A stretch of 64,000 nt of DNA from Natronogracilivirga saccharolytica (GCF_017921895.1 NZ_JAFIDN010000001.1:496001-560000); one strand, 5' to 3'; positions 27,650 to 38,215 are shown, counted from the stretch's first letter. Made by a program: numbers and translations. Notes: a model not told the origin generated them from the letters alone.

Positions 27650-27681
27650 TTGCATGACTCGGATTTTTTTTGCTACATTTA
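27650..27681 (+). promoter_or_regulatory. Possible Bacteroidota-type promoter for the 1664-aa secreted protein
   Basis: TTG at 27650-27652 is followed after 21 bp by TACATTTA (27674-27681), one mismatch from the TAnnTTTG -7 element known in Bacteroidota. It lies about 155 bp upstream of the ATG at 27835. Weak evidence; the use of this promoter type in Balneolota is assumed. Confidence 0.3.
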
Positions 27682-27834
27682 CTTTAGCTGCATCAAACAA
27701 AAAAGCGCTTGCAGGGATAAGCGATTACCAAATCATTAAGCAGGGGAATCTGCTTTTACGCGATCTAACAATTCGTTATCATAAAGCGGGTATGTATCAA
27801 GCATACTTGCCAACTAAAACAAAAGGAGACATAT

Positions 27835-30800
27835 ATGAATAGCAAAATGCTACGACCTTTTACAGGGTTTTTACTGGCATTCGCTCTTCTGTTTACGGGT
27901 TTCTCCCAATCGTATTCTCAGGCTACGGAGATTACGACCAATTGGGAACAGTCTGTAACAGAAGACAATTTGCCTGAATGGATGGACGGCAATCAGCGTG
28001 GAATGGCCGTTCATGAGGAGAACGGCAATAAATATTTGCTCATCACATCAGCCACTTCTCCATGGGCTGCTGATGCCTATTGGAACGTCCGAGTAATTAA
28101 TGCAGAAAACGGCGATGATGAGGGAGAGATGAGCCTTGGAAGCTATGACGATGGCAAAGGCACATTTCGCATCAGTGACGTAACCACAACAGAAGACAAC
28201 AAGATTTTTGTCAACAACTATGCCGAGGTTGCCGGGCATACGGCATTCCTTGTACAGATGTTCACCGATTTGGATGATGAAGATCCTGTCGTTGTACTCG
28301 AAGATGACCTCATCGCTCAGGATGGATGGCGCATTGGCCGCGTGGCCAACATGACAGGCAATTTCGACAATGGAACGGCTACACTTTATGTAACCAGCAC
28401 ACCTGCAGCTGATGAACCGGAAGAAGAAGCAATCCTTCGGTACACACAGACCGGTCCGGGAGAAAACTTCAGTGACGACCCGGAAATCTTTGAAGTAAAT
28501 GACATCGGAACCAACCCGAGTGCCTCCGCAGCACTTCCGGGTGAAGAGCCCTTTTACTGGACTGCTGACGGCCGTTCGGTATTCAAAATGGATTCTGACG
28601 GCACCGAAATTGGCGCAATACCCAGTGAAGTGCTTGGTTCGTCAACTATTAAAGTCCAGTTTATCGACACCTATGAGGGCAATGATTACATAGCGGTAAT
28701 CAACTCTGATAACAGCAGTGCCGAACTGGTACGTGTTGTAGACGGTGATCCCGAACTTGCAGAAGTAATCGGCACAACTCCGTCACTGGGCTCAGGCCTG
28801 CCTTTTGCAGGACTCGGCGAACCACGGTTCATCCGGACTGATGATGGTTTTGATGCCTATGTAATGGCAAGTGCGAGAGGCATCGGCTCGTATTCGGTTG
28901 AGCTGCTTGAAGAACCGGACCTGAATGAATACGATAACATAGCTGACCTTCTTGATAATGCCGAGGTAGGTGAAGAAGCAGTGTTGACCAACGAAGTGAT
29001 TGTTACATTCGTGGCAGCTACCAATCGCAACCAGCACTATCTGTCAGACGAAACAGGTGCCGTACTGGTTGATGATGACAACAACGTTCTTACCGGACTG
29101 GCAAGAGGCGATGGTATCACCGGATTTACTTTTGAATTCAGTGAATCTGATGGTACTACTCAGCTGCTCCCGCTCGCTGATATTGCACCCACCACATCTG
29201 ACAACGACCTGCCATACTGGGAAACCACACTGGCGGATCTTGAATATGTTGGTGAGCCACGGCTGATGAAAGTTGAAATGGCTCAATTTGTTGACGAAGG
29301 TGATTTCGAAGAAACCACCAACTATGGAATTATTGACCCAACCGTAACCAGTCCTGTGACTTTCAGAACTCATTTAAGTGATTCTGATGTTATTGGTGAA
29401 GCTATACCGGCAGGGGTCGTCAACCTCAAAGGCATTGCCGCAGAATTCTTCGGTACTCCACAGCTATATGCAGCTCATTATGACCTGATTGAAGAAGTCG
29501 AAGTGGATATTGAAGGCTTCGCTCTGGAATCCCCTGAAGACGGTGCTGAGCTTACTGTCGAAGGCTCACCAGTTGATGAAGTTGTGATTACCTGGGAGCG
29601 CCCGGCATCCAACGTCGACGGATTGCTGCACTTCACCTGGCACCTCGATGCCCGCGGAGATAACTTTGATGATCCTATAGTCAGCATTCCTGCTGATGGC
29701 AATGGCAATGACAATCAGCTGACCCTTACCATGGGTGCCATCGACCAGTTGTTGGATGACAACGGCCTTGACATCGGTGATGTCTTGGAAGCAGACTGGA
29801 CCATAACTGCCGAAGCAGGCGATGAAGTGGTATTTGCAGATGCGGCATTTGCCATCGATCTTGAGCGTGGCGAAATCGACACAGTTGAGTTTGACAATCT
29901 TGAAGATTTTGCAAATTTCCCTGTAACTGCCGGTCAATATCAAAGCGGCACCTTTGAAGGCCAGGACGGTTCCACATGGGAATATGTAAATGCAAGAGGT
30001 GACATACATATTGATGAACCGACACCGGGTCTGCAAAACAATGCCGATGCAAAAATCGAGTCAGGCACCATCACCGGTGGCATTGCTGCCCTGCAGTTTG
30101 ACTACATGCAAATGTTCAGCAACGATGTTGAACTGGATGTGTTTGTCAATGACGAGCTGGTGGCTACAGTTACATCAGACGGTCAGCAGAATGAAGTGCT
30201 CAGCTCCGGTCTTATTGGCATCCCGGATGTAGAAGGCGATTTTGTTCTTCGCTTCCAGAACACCTCAAGTGGTGCCCAGGTTGCCGTGGACAATGTTCAG
30301 TGGCTGAGTGTGGAACCGGATCCCGAGCCGGACTTCTTCACCGTTTACTACAACAACCCGGAAGGATGGGATGATGTGTACGCCTATGCCTGGGAAGATG
30401 ATGGTGATCCCTATATCGAATGGCCGGGTGAACTGATGAACGAACCCGAAGAAGATTCCGAGTGGTACAGCTATGATGTGCCCGTAAACTTCGACATGAT
30501 CATCTTCAATGATAATGACGGGAATCAGACTGATGACCTGTCCCGAAACACCACCGGTTGGTATGATGGTGAACAGTGGTATGACGAAGAACCGGTTGAG
30601 GTTCTCCCCTATGAGACCCTGTTCCAGCTCTCCACGATCGACGAAACCCGTCCGGACTGGTTCAGCGATGACCACACCGAGCGTGGAATGATCGCCGGCG
30701 ATGATCACATGTATGCCGTCAGCCGCAAGGACGGGATCTTTGTCTACGTGCTGGATAACGAGACCGGCGAGGTCCTCGATACTCTGAACACCGAAGGTGT

Positions 30801-32829
30801 GAGCGGCGGACTGTTCCCCCTCAACGACATCGAAATCAGTGACAATGGCCATCTTTTCGCCGCCAACATGACGCTGGATGCCGGTGACAATGCCTTCAAG
30901 GTATATCGCATGCGCAACGGCGAACCGGAAGTGGTTCTTGAGTTTGAACAGGACGGTGCCAGGCTGGGAGATCGCATCATGATCACAGGCAGCACCCTCG
31001 ACGGTGGTATGCGTCTGTACGCAGGAGATGGCAACAGTGCCACTGTTTATGTATTCCCGATGAACGGACCCGACGGCGCTTTCTTCGATGAGCCGGTTGT
31101 CATCGATCTTGAAGAAGTTGACTCCGGAGCTGTCCCGTCTGTTGCACCGGTCGGAGACGGTACGTTCTTCTGGACGGCCAGCGGACGCGATGTGCACAAG
31201 TTCGACTATGAAGGAAACCACCTTGGCTCCATCTCATCAGATCTGTTCCCCGGCAACACGACGGCACTTCGCTACCTCGGTACCGAAAACGGTGATCACA
31301 TGCTGGCAGGCTACATCCACGGCCACAGCTCTGATCCCGAAACGGATGAAAAAATCCGTGTCGTGCGTATCCCGGACGGCGATCTTGATGAAGCAGCCTT
31401 TGTCTTCGACACACCATCGATGCGCGGAGCCGGCAATCCCAACGGTACCGGAGAAGTGGCATTTACCGGCAACCCCGACGGAACGGCCAACCTGTATGTA
31501 CTGGGAACCAACAACGGCATCGGCGGCTATCACGCCTTTGACCTTGATCTGGAATTCCCGGATTACAGCGCCGACCTCGACATTATTTCCATTGCCGAGG
31601 CCCGTTCGTTTGACGACGACCGCATTGTAGTTGTCAAGGGTATTGTCAACTCCACCGACTTCGGATTCGGTGTGGCCGACTACTTCATCCAGGATGAAAC
31701 GGCCGGACTGAATGTGACCGATTTTGATGATGGCGGAGCCCAGAGCGGCGTTTATGCCCAGCCGGGTGACAGCATTATCATCATGGGTGAAATGGCAACC
31801 TTCCGTAACCAGCGCAACATCGAGGTAATGGAATACGAAATCACCAGCTCCGGCAACGATCTGCCCGAGGCGGTCGCCATCGACGGCGATGAGATGCGGG
31901 ACGACTCGGAGTATCAGGGTATGCGCGTGCAGCTGCGCGACATGTACATCATCGAAGAAGACCTGAACAACTGGCCGCTTCCCGGCGACCCGGTTGCAGA
32001 CGGAAGCGGTGTGAATGTGCGTGTAACCAGCGAAGCCGAAGCCGACACGTTCGTGGTTCGTCTGGCCCGCAACAATACCCCGTGGGGAGATGACTACGAC
32101 GGACAACCCATGCCGCCGGCGGTATTCCATGTCAGCGGAACCATGGGTCAGTTCAATGAGGACACCCAGGTCTTCCCGTTCTTCACCGATGACTTTGAAC
32201 CGCTCGAAGATCAGTATCGCGTAGAGTTCAACGTTGATATGGGCGGAGTTCAGGGCTTCGATCCGGACGAAAACCATGTCTATCTTGCCGGAAGCATAAA
32301 CACTCCGGAGTGGCAGGAGCCGGGCAGCAACCCGCGCTACCGTATGTTCGCATCCGAGGATGACGAAAACATCTATACGGTTACCCTGTATGCCGAGGCC
32401 GGAGATTATGAGTACAAGTACTTCATGGTGGAAGACGAACCGGATTGGGATAACAGCGAATGGCCGGGCGACCCCAACCGTATGATTACAGTTGATGATG
32501 ACAAAGTAGTCAACGACGTATGGGGCGAGCAGCCGACCAGCGGCGAGCAGCTGAGCGACGTTCCGACCGAGTTCGGGCTCGACCAGAACTATCCGAACCC
32601 GTTCAACCCGGTAACCACGATCCGCTATCAGGTTCCCGAGTCGGCCAATGTGACTCTGGAAGTGTATGATGTGACCGGACAGCGTGTGGCCACCCTGGTC
32701 AATGAATCACGTGAAGCAGGTGTTCACACGGTTGAGTTCGATGCTACCCGTCTGGCAAGCGGTGTCTACATCTACCGCATGCATGCCGGTGACTTCGTAC
32801 AGTCCAAAAAGCTGATGCTGGTGAAGTAG
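27835..32829 (+). CDS. Secreted 1664-aa mosaic protein with a type IX secretion sorting domain
   Basis: A signal peptide (about residues 1-30) is followed by a beta-propeller-like module opening with 'LPEWMDGNQRGMAV' (about residues 45-360, DUF4623-like; name from memory). Next come an OB-like domain (about 366-465), a SusE-like beta-sandwich starting 'FALESPEDGAEL' (562-680), a jelly-roll-like stretch (about 685-825), a starch-binding CBM26-like domain ('TVYYNNPEGW ... EWPGELM', 834-920), and a second propeller module ('RPDWFSDDHTERGM', 930-1240). It ends with a second OB-like domain (1245-1450), a CBM20/48-like domain (1461-1565) and the T9SS domain 'NYPNPFNPVTTIRY' (1582-1664). It is predicted to be surface-attached or released and may bind glycans; no catalytic domain is seen. 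AGGAG site 8 nt upstream. The last 400 residues are nearly identical to those of the protein at 43.2-46.6 kb. Confidence 0.88.
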   Translation: MNSKMLRPFTGFLLAFALLFTGFSQSYSQATEITTNWEQSVTEDNLPEWMDGNQRGMAVHEENGNKYLLITSATSPWAADAYWNVRVINAENGDDEGEMSLGSYDDGKGTFRISDVTTTEDNKIFVNNYAEVAGHTAFLVQMFTDLDDEDPVVVLEDDLIAQDGWRIGRVANMTGNFDNGTATLYVTSTPAADEPEEEAILRYTQTGPGENFSDDPEIFEVNDIGTNPSASAALPGEEPFYWTADGRSVFKMDSDGTEIGAIPSEVLGSSTIKVQFIDTYEGNDYIAVINSDNSSAELVRVVDGDPELAEVIGTTPSLGSGLPFAGLGEPRFIRTDDGFDAYVMASARGIGSYSVELLEEPDLNEYDNIADLLDNAEVGEEAVLTNEVIVTFVAATNRNQHYLSDETGAVLVDDDNNVLTGLARGDGITGFTFEFSESDGTTQLLPLADIAPTTSDNDLPYWETTLADLEYVGEPRLMKVEMAQFVDEGDFEETTNYGIIDPTVTSPVTFRTHLSDSDVIGEAIPAGVVNLKGIAAEFFGTPQLYAAHYDLIEEVEVDIEGFALESPEDGAELTVEGSPVDEVVITWERPASNVDGLLHFTWHLDARGDNFDDPIVSIPADGNGNDNQLTLTMGAIDQLLDDNGLDIGDVLEADWTITAEAGDEVVFADAAFAIDLERGEIDTVEFDNLEDFANFPVTAGQYQSGTFEGQDGSTWEYVNARGDIHIDEPTPGLQNNADAKIESGTITGGIAALQFDYMQMFSNDVELDVFVNDELVATVTSDGQQNEVLSSGLIGIPDVEGDFVLRFQNTSSGAQVAVDNVQWLSVEPDPEPDFFTVYYNNPEGWDDVYAYAWEDDGDPYIEWPGELMNEPEEDSEWYSYDVPVNFDMIIFNDNDGNQTDDLSRNTTGWYDGEQWYDEEPVEVLPYETLFQLSTIDETRPDWFSDDHTERGMIAGDDHMYAVSRKDGIFVYVLDNETGEVLDTLNTEGVSGGLFPLNDIEISDNGHLFAANMTLDAGDNAFKVYRMRNGEPEVVLEFEQDGARLGDRIMITGSTLDGGMRLYAGDGNSATVYVFPMNGPDGAFFDEPVVIDLEEVDSGAVPSVAPVGDGTFFWTASGRDVHKFDYEGNHLGSISSDLFPGNTTALRYLGTENGDHMLAGYIHGHSSDPETDEKIRVVRIPDGDLDEAAFVFDTPSMRGAGNPNGTGEVAFTGNPDGTANLYVLGTNNGIGGYHAFDLDLEFPDYSADLDIISIAEARSFDDDRIVVVKGIVNSTDFGFGVADYFIQDETAGLNVTDFDDGGAQSGVYAQPGDSIIIMGEMATFRNQRNIEVMEYEITSSGNDLPEAVAIDGDEMRDDSEYQGMRVQLRDMYIIEEDLNNWPLPGDPVADGSGVNVRVTSEAEADTFVVRLARNNTPWGDDYDGQPMPPAVFHVSGTMGQFNEDTQVFPFFTDDFEPLEDQYRVEFNVDMGGVQGFDPDENHVYLAGSINTPEWQEPGSNPRYRMFASEDDENIYTVTLYAEAGDYEYKYFMVEDEPDWDNSEWPGDPNRMITVDDDKVVNDVWGEQPTSGEQLSDVPTEFGLDQNYPNPFNPVTTIRYQVPESANVTLEVYDVTGQRVATLVNESREAGVHTVEFDATRLASGVYIYRMHAGDFVQSKKLMLVK

Positions 32830-32912
32830 GATCATTCACAGCAGCACCATCACAGCAGTAAAAAAAGGGTGCTTCCTTCGGGGAGCACCCTTTTTTTGTC
32901 AGCTTCGCTATG
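31624..32912 (+). repeat. Inverted-repeat copy A: T9SS cassette (OB-like + CBM-like + sorting domain + terminator)
   Basis: This segment is nearly identical to 43112-44406 in the opposite orientation. Translated, the two differ at 13 of about 401 residues, ten of them in the first 160 residues. Identity continues past the stop through the terminator and 15 bp beyond (GTCAGCTTCGCTATG), then stops abruptly. Confidence 0.93.
32860..32897 (+). terminator. Terminator of the 1664-aa protein gene (UUCG loop)
   Basis: GGGTGCTTCC (32867-32876) and GGGAGCACCC (32881-32890) close a TTCG tetraloop, with A7 before and T7 after. It is duplicated, with small changes, at 43130-43166. Confidence 0.93.
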
Positions 32913-33113
32913 TTGTCAGCCTTACAATGACATCCTGTCTGGTGAGTTCATTCTGATCAAAAGACTTCATTTTGACCTTAAAACCTGAAACTTTGAGCTT
33001 ATGACCCGGAATGGATGTGATCTGATGACAGTATATCTCACGGCTTACCCTTGCTTTTGAAAAAAGACTCAGGGCACAACAGGCTCAGGTCCTGATAATC
33101 TTTGGACAAACAG

Positions 33114-33995
33114 TTACTGAAATACGATTGTCCGATTTTCGAAGACCATGGTCCGGCGCTCCAGATGAAGCCAGATCGCCCTTGCCAGTACAATTTTTTC
33201 CAGATCGCGCCCCTTTCTGGCCAGATCCTCCACTGAATGCCGGTGATTTACGTGGATCACATCCTGTTCAATAATGGGGCCTTCATCCAGATCGGCGGTT
33301 ACATAATGGCTGGTTGCTCCGATCACCTTTACGCCGCGCTGAAAAGCCGAATGATACGGACGTGCACCGGGAAAGGCCGGAAGGAAGGAATGGTGAATGT
33401 TTATAATCCGGCCCGGATAATCCGCCACAAAATTGTCTGACAAAATCTGCATATACCGCGCCAGCACCATCACATCGATTTCGTACGAATGCAGCAACTC
33501 TTTTTGCTTCGCCTCTACTTCCGGCTTGTTTTCCTGGTTAACATCAAACTGATGGTAGTCAATCCCGTACCGGTCTGCCACCTGCTTCATATGCGGATGA
33601 TTGCTGATAATCAGGGGAATATCCACATACCATTCCCCGCTGTCATACCGGGCAAGAATATCGTAAAGGCAATGTCCGTAGCCGGAGACAAAAACTGCCA
33701 TTTTGGGTTTTTCTCTGGAAAAGTAAAGTTGCCAGTGCATATCAAACGGAGTGCCGATATGCTTTGAAAATTCGCTTTCAATCTGATCGTCGGGAATCAG
33801 AAAACCATCAAGATCCCACTCCACACGCATGAAAAACACCTGGCTGAGCTTGTCCACATGCTGGTCAATTTCCAGAATATTTCCGTTGTTGTGCGCCAGA
33901 AACCGGGTTACCGCGGCAACAAGCCCTTTTTTATCCGGACAGTGGATGAGAATGATTGCCGAGTTTCTGCTGGATGTGCTGTTGCGTAATTCCAT
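33114..33995 (-). CDS. purU: Formyltetrahydrofolate deformylase
   Basis: The 293-residue product has an N-terminal ACT domain (about residues 12-90, 'ILIHCPDKKGLVAAVTRFL') and a C-terminal formyl-transferase-type hydrolase domain. The latter's catalytic region is 'IINIHHSFLPAFPGARPYH', followed by 'GATSHYVTADLDEGPIIEQD', which carries the conserved catalytic His-Asp part. PurU hydrolyses 10-formyl-THF to THF and formate, feeding PurT and balancing one-carbon pools. The ACT domain normally senses methionine/glycine. It is the first gene inside the block between the two inverted cassettes. About 200 bp separate it from the preceding terminator. Confidence 0.95.
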   Translation of the reverse strand: MELRNSTSSRNSAIILIHCPDKKGLVAAVTRFLAHNNGNILEIDQHVDKLSQVFFMRVEWDLDGFLIPDDQIESEFSKHIGTPFDMHWQLYFSREKPKMAVFVSGYGHCLYDILARYDSGEWYVDIPLIISNHPHMKQVADRYGIDYHQFDVNQENKPEVEAKQKELLHSYEIDVMVLARYMQILSDNFVADYPGRIINIHHSFLPAFPGARPYHSAFQRGVKVIGATSHYVTADLDEGPIIEQDVIHVNHRHSVEDLARKGRDLEKIVLARAIWLHLERRTMVFENRTIVFQ

Positions 33996-34162
33996 GGTTT
34001 GCTGAGTGCGGTATAACCGTTAGTAGTGTCTTGAGGAGCCAACTGTGCTCACTCCGTAATGGTAACCAGTGAAGATAAAAAAAGCTCTCATTAAGTAACT
34101 ACACTTCACGAATAAAAAAACTGGCAGTTAGAGTAAACGCCTTAAAAAACGCAAGACTTTGA

Positions 34163-34229
34163 CGAAATCAAGTCATCCGCTTTGTATATCCAGGTCTGAA
34201 CGAAATCAAGTCCTGCGCTTTGTATATCC
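34163..34229. repeat. Two 29-bp direct repeats, 38-bp period
   Basis: 34163-34191 and 34201-34229 match at all but two positions. Each starts CGAAATCAAGTC and ends TTTGTATATCC. A third start (CGAAA at 34240) runs into the clpB terminator. Only two full copies exist. Confidence 0.7.
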
Positions 34230-34241
34230 CCCGTCCGGACG

Positions 34242-34278
34242 AAAAAAAAGGCAGCCTGAATTAGATCAGACCGCCTTT
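34242..34278 (-). terminator. Terminator of clpB
   Basis: On the minus strand, AAAGGC/GCCTTT outer arms (34273-34278 with 34247-34252) and CTGA/TCAG inner arms flank a 6-nt loop. They are followed by a T8 tract (plus-strand A 34242-34249), 22 bp past the clpB stop. Confidence 0.8.
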
Positions 34279-34299
34279 ATAAGCGCCAGATTTACTTGG

Positions 34300-36933
34300 T
34301 CACTCTGACCACGCCTCAACATCGTCGAACACCTCGGCAAATGTCAGCTCATTCCCGTTTTTGGCCACTTTAACCTCATACTCAACCGGTTCTTCACCAG
34401 ATTTGGAAATAAGCATGGTTGCCAGTTTGTTCACAACCTCGCGCTGAATCAGCCGCTTAAGCGGTCTCGCTCCAAACTGCGGATCATAACCGCGGTCGGC
34501 CAGCCAGTCGCGAACCTGACTGTCCAGTCTGATCGTGACATCCTTTTTGGCAAGCATGCGGTCAACACGCTTGAGCTGGATATCAACAATCTGACGGATC
34601 TGATCCTTGCCAAGCGGATGGAATACGATGATGTCGTCAATCCGGTTGAGAAACTCCGGCCGGATCGTCTCTTTCAGCGTCTCCAGCAGCCGTGCCTGAA
34701 GTTTGGCATATTCAGCTTCGGAAATGTCTCCTGAGGCTTCCTCGATTTTACGCCGGATCTCCTGTGATCCGATATTGCTGGTCATGATCACAATGGTATT
34801 TGTGAAATCGACCGTCACTCCCTTGTTGTCAGTGAGGCGGCCATCGTCGAGCAACTGCAAAAGAATGTTGAACACATCCGCATGCGCCTTCTCAATTTCA
34901 TCAAGCAGAACCACCGAATAAGGTTTGCGACGCACTGCTTCTGTGAGCTGTCCGCCTTCCTCGTAGCCAACGTATCCCGGAGGCGCCCCCACCAGGCGGC
35001 TCACACTGTGCCGCTCCATGTACTCGCTCATGTCTATGCGGACCATGGCGTTCTCGTCATCGAAAAGATAGTCTGCAAGAGAGCGTGCAAGCTCGGTCTT
35101 GCCGACGCCGGTGGAGCCGAGGAAGATAAAGGAGCCGATCGGGCGATGTTCGTCCTGAAGTCCGGCACGTGACCGCCGCACCGCGTGCGAAACAGCGTCG
35201 ATGGCCTGATCCTGCCCGATCACCCGCTGATGCAGTTCGTCCTCCATCGAGAGCAGCTTCATGCGCTCGCTCTGGAGCATTTTTCGCACCGGAATACCCG
35301 TCCAGCGGGATACAATTTCAGCGACATGATCAGCTTCAACCTCTTCCTTGAGCATGGGTGATTGTTTCTGCTGCTCTGTGAGCTTCTCTTTTGTCGCTTC
35401 CAGCTCTTTTTCGAGATTGGCGATTTTGCCGTACCGCAGCTCGGCCACCTGTTCATAGCGGCCCTCCCGCTCCGCCTTGTCAGCCTCATTGCGGGCATTC
35501 TCGATTTCCTGCTTCATGCTGCGGATATTCTGGATCAGCTCCCGTTCGGAGTTCCATCGTGATTTCAGCTCTTTGTACTTCTCATTCAGATCGGCAAGCT
35601 CGCGGTTAATATCCTCAAGTTTTGACTTGTCTTCTTCCCGTTTGATGGCTTCACGTTCGATTTCAAGCTGCCTGATCTGACGATCAATCTGATCCAGTTC
35701 TTCCGGCATGGAGTCGATTTCGATTCGCAGACGCGATGCAGCCTCATCCATAAGGTCAATGGCCTTGTCCGGCAGAAAACGGGCGGAAATATACCTGTCG
35801 GACAGCTCCGCCGCTGCGATGATGGCTCCATCGGTAATGCGCACACCGTGGTGCAGTTCATATTTTTCCTTGAGTCCGCGCATGATGGAAACGGTGTCCT
35901 CCACTGATGGTTCATCGACATGGACTGTCTGCAGCCTGCGCTCCAGAGCCTTGTCCTTCTCAACGAATTTCCGGTATTCGGACAAGGTTGTCGCCCCTAT
36001 GGCGCGCAACTCTCCTCTGGCAAGGCTTGGCTTGAGGATATTGGCTGCGTCCATGGCTCCTTCTGTGGCACCGGCGCCAACCAGGGTGTGAATCTCGTCA
36101 ATGAAAAGGATAATCTCACCGTCGGCATCGATAACCTCCTTGACCACGGCCTTCAGCCGGTCCTCGAATTCGCCGCGGTATTTGGCCCCCGCGATCAGCG
36201 CACCCATGTCGAGTGCAATAACGCGCTTGGTCTTGAGTCCTTCAGGAACATCGCCCTGTATGATCCGGAGTGCGAGTCCCTCGGCGATGGCCGTTTTACC
36301 CACTCCCGGCTCACCAACCAGTACGGGGTTGTTCTTTGTCCGGCGGGTCAGGATCTGCATAACCCTGCGGATTTCCTGATCCCGGCCGATGACCGGATCA
36401 AGTTTGTTTTTCTCGGCGGCTTCATTCAGGTCGCGTGCATATTTTTTCAATGCCTCATAACGTCCCTCGGCGTTGGGGTCATCCACCTTCTGACTGCCCC
36501 GCACATCCTGAAGTACGTTCATGACATCCTCCCGCTTGACACCCGATCTCTTGAGCAGCCGCGAAACTTCGCTTTCATGGTCGATCAAAGCCAGCAGCAG
36601 GTGTTCCGAGCTTATGTATTCGTCCCCGAATTCAGATGCCAGGGACGATGCCTTGTCAAACAAAGATTTGGTGTCATTCGACATATATTGACCGGATACC
36701 GAAGCTCCTTTGACAACCGGAGTTTTCTTCATAATCTCCGCGATACCGGACTCCACTTCATTAATCGAGACACCAATTTTCTTGAGAATGGTTACGGTGA
36801 TATTGGACTGGTCAGAAATCAGTGCTTTGAGAATATGCACCGGTTCCAGGGCCTGGTGGCCGTTATCTGATGCAACCTCCAAAGCCTGCTGAATACTTTC
36901 CTGAGCTTTTAAAGTAAATTTGTTCAAATTCAT
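34300..36933 (-). CDS. clpB: ClpB disaggregase (AAA+ chaperone)
   Basis: At 877 residues this is full-length ClpB: an N-terminal Clp-N repeat domain ('[17 protein letters not shown]'), AAA-1 with Walker A 'GEPGVGKTA' and Walker B '[14 protein letters not shown]', the long coiled-coil middle domain (about residues 410-530) that separates ClpB from ClpA/C, and AAA-2 with 'GSTGVGKTE' and '[11 protein letters not shown]'. The D2 C-terminal part ends '[16 protein letters not shown]'. It works with DnaK/DnaJ to dissolve protein aggregates. There is no ClpP-binding loop signature, as expected. It is followed by a terminator and lies with cbpA and degP in a proteostasis block bounded by the inverted cassettes. 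No CIRCE element was seen upstream. Confidence 0.97.
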   Translation of the reverse strand: MNLNKFTLKAQESIQQALEVASDNGHQALEPVHILKALISDQSNITVTILKKIGVSINEVESGIAEIMKKTPVVKGASVSGQYMSNDTKSLFDKASSLASEFGDEYISSEHLLLALIDHESEVSRLLKRSGVKREDVMNVLQDVRGSQKVDDPNAEGRYEALKKYARDLNEAAEKNKLDPVIGRDQEIRRVMQILTRRTKNNPVLVGEPGVGKTAIAEGLALRIIQGDVPEGLKTKRVIALDMGALIAGAKYRGEFEDRLKAVVKEVIDADGEIILFIDEIHTLVGAGATEGAMDAANILKPSLARGELRAIGATTLSEYRKFVEKDKALERRLQTVHVDEPSVEDTVSIMRGLKEKYELHHGVRITDGAIIAAAELSDRYISARFLPDKAIDLMDEAASRLRIEIDSMPEELDQIDRQIRQLEIEREAIKREEDKSKLEDINRELADLNEKYKELKSRWNSERELIQNIRSMKQEIENARNEADKAEREGRYEQVAELRYGKIANLEKELEATKEKLTEQQKQSPMLKEEVEADHVAEIVSRWTGIPVRKMLQSERMKLLSMEDELHQRVIGQDQAIDAVSHAVRRSRAGLQDEHRPIGSFIFLGSTGVGKTELARSLADYLFDDENAMVRIDMSEYMERHSVSRLVGAPPGYVGYEEGGQLTEAVRRKPYSVVLLDEIEKAHADVFNILLQLLDDGRLTDNKGVTVDFTNTIVIMTSNIGSQEIRRKIEEASGDISEAEYAKLQARLLETLKETIRPEFLNRIDDIIVFHPLGKDQIRQIVDIQLKRVDRMLAKKDVTIRLDSQVRDWLADRGYDPQFGARPLKRLIQREVVNKLATMLISKSGEEPVEYEVKVAKNGNELTFAEVFDDVEAWSE

Positions 36934-37056
36934 AACTCTGCGATTATAACGTCGTTGATTTAACTTGTTTTCTCAGATAACAGAGCGAATTCCGTACCAT
37001 ATTGAAATTCAGCTTCAGTTCTGACTTTTTGGCAGGCTGACACGCAGAGTCCGGGC

Positions 37057-38052
37057 TCAGAGATTTTCTTTGCGTATTTCCGCAAGCTCGCGGAACATTT
37101 CTTTTTCTTTTTTCGAAAGCTTTTCAGGCAACCGCACCTGCAATGTTGCAAACAGGTCACCTTTCTTTTCTTCCTGTTGGAACACGGGCATGCCATAGCC
37201 GCGAAGCCGGAATACCCGGCCGGGCTGTGATTCTGCAGGCACCTTGATTTTGACCGTACCGTTCATGGTTGGCACCTCCATGGTGCCTCCCAGAAGTGCT
37301 TTGTAGAGGCTCACTTCGACATTGGTATACAGGTCATCGTCCTCTCTAGTAAATACCTCGTGAGGTTTAATTGTGACTTTGATGTATAAGTCACCGGGTT
37401 CTCCTCCACCGGTTCCTGGCTGGCCGCGGCCTTTCAGTTTCAGCCTGCGTCCGCTGTAAATCCCTTTCGGGATTTTTATTTTCATCTGATTCTTATTAAC
37501 ACGCACAGACTTTTCTGTACCGCGATATGCTTCTTCAAGTGTGATTTCAAGTTCAGCGGTTATGTCCTTGCCTTTCCGGGACTCTGTTCTGACATCCCAG
37601 CCATATCCGGCATCCCGAAAGTCGGCACCCGGACGTGCACGGCGCTGTCTTTGCTGACCACGGTTGATGCCCCCACCGAAGATTTGCTCAAAAAAGTCCG
37701 AAAAGTCGCCCCCGCCGAAAAAGTCTTCTGTTGTTCTGGAATAGGCATGCCGGCCTCCCTGTCCAGCCTGCCCACGTGCGTACTGCTGCCAGTTGAAATC
37801 ACCACTTTGTGCTCCCGCCTGCTTGTACTTTTTCCAGTCAGCTCCTACCTGATCGTAGAGCTTCCGGTTTTCATCATCACTGAGCACTTCATAGGCTTCA
37901 CCGATCTCATTGAACTTTCTGGCCGCTTCCTTGTCATCCGGATTGACATCCGGGTGGTATTTTCTGGCCAGCTTTCGGTAAGCCTTCTTTATTTCATCTT
38001 TCGAAGCACCTTTTTTAACTCCAAGAATACTGTAATAATCTTTGTAATTCAT
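37057..38052 (-). CDS. cbpA: CbpA-type J-domain co-chaperone (no zinc finger)
   Basis: The 331-residue protein has a J domain (residues 4-70) with the invariant HPD in '[11 protein letters not shown]'. A Gly/Phe-rich linker with Gln/Arg-rich parts (about residues 75-165) and two C-terminal substrate-binding beta domains (about residues 170-315: '[16 protein letters not shown]' and '[23 protein letters not shown]') follow. The four CxxCxGxG zinc motifs of true DnaJ are missing, so it is class II (CbpA). It stimulates DnaK ATPase and delivers clients. The true DnaJ and GrpE are not in the window. It lies between degP and clpB on the same strand, but degP has its own terminator. Confidence 0.92.
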   Translation of the reverse strand: MNYKDYYSILGVKKGASKDEIKKAYRKLARKYHPDVNPDDKEAARKFNEIGEAYEVLSDDENRKLYDQVGADWKKYKQAGAQSGDFNWQQYARGQAGQGGRHAYSRTTEDFFGGGDFSDFFEQIFGGGINRGQQRQRRARPGADFRDAGYGWDVRTESRKGKDITAELEITLEEAYRGTEKSVRVNKNQMKIKIPKGIYSGRRLKLKGRGQPGTGGGEPGDLYIKVTIKPHEVFTREDDDLYTNVEVSLYKALLGGTMEVPTMNGTVKIKVPAESQPGRVFRLRGYGMPVFQQEEKKGDLFATLQVRLPEKLSKKEKEMFRELAEIRKENL

Positions 38053-38215
38053 GGCAATTCAAACAATTATAATATTCCAAAATGACAAACTGGCAAGGTT
38101 CCCTGTCGTCATGTCCCACAATGGCATAACATACTCATAAAAATGCATATCTGTTGTCATCAAAATTATTCCACTATAAAATGCACAAATTCCTTGCCAC
38201 ATTTGAATTTCTGCC

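Larger units (their letters stand above)
33996..34299. other. 304-bp region between clpB and purU
   Basis: Contains the clpB terminator (34242-34278) and two 29-bp direct repeats with a 38-bp period (34163-34191 and 34201-34229). No gene seen. The left part should hold the purU promoter. Confidence 0.5.

Noticed and set aside
27654-27842. 62-codon frame just before the 1664-aa gene
   Set aside because: It overlaps the likely promoter and the ribosome site of the real gene and has no coding features.
34163-34229. Direct repeats considered as a CRISPR array
   Set aside because: Only two full copies, spacer of 9 bp, no cas genes in the window.
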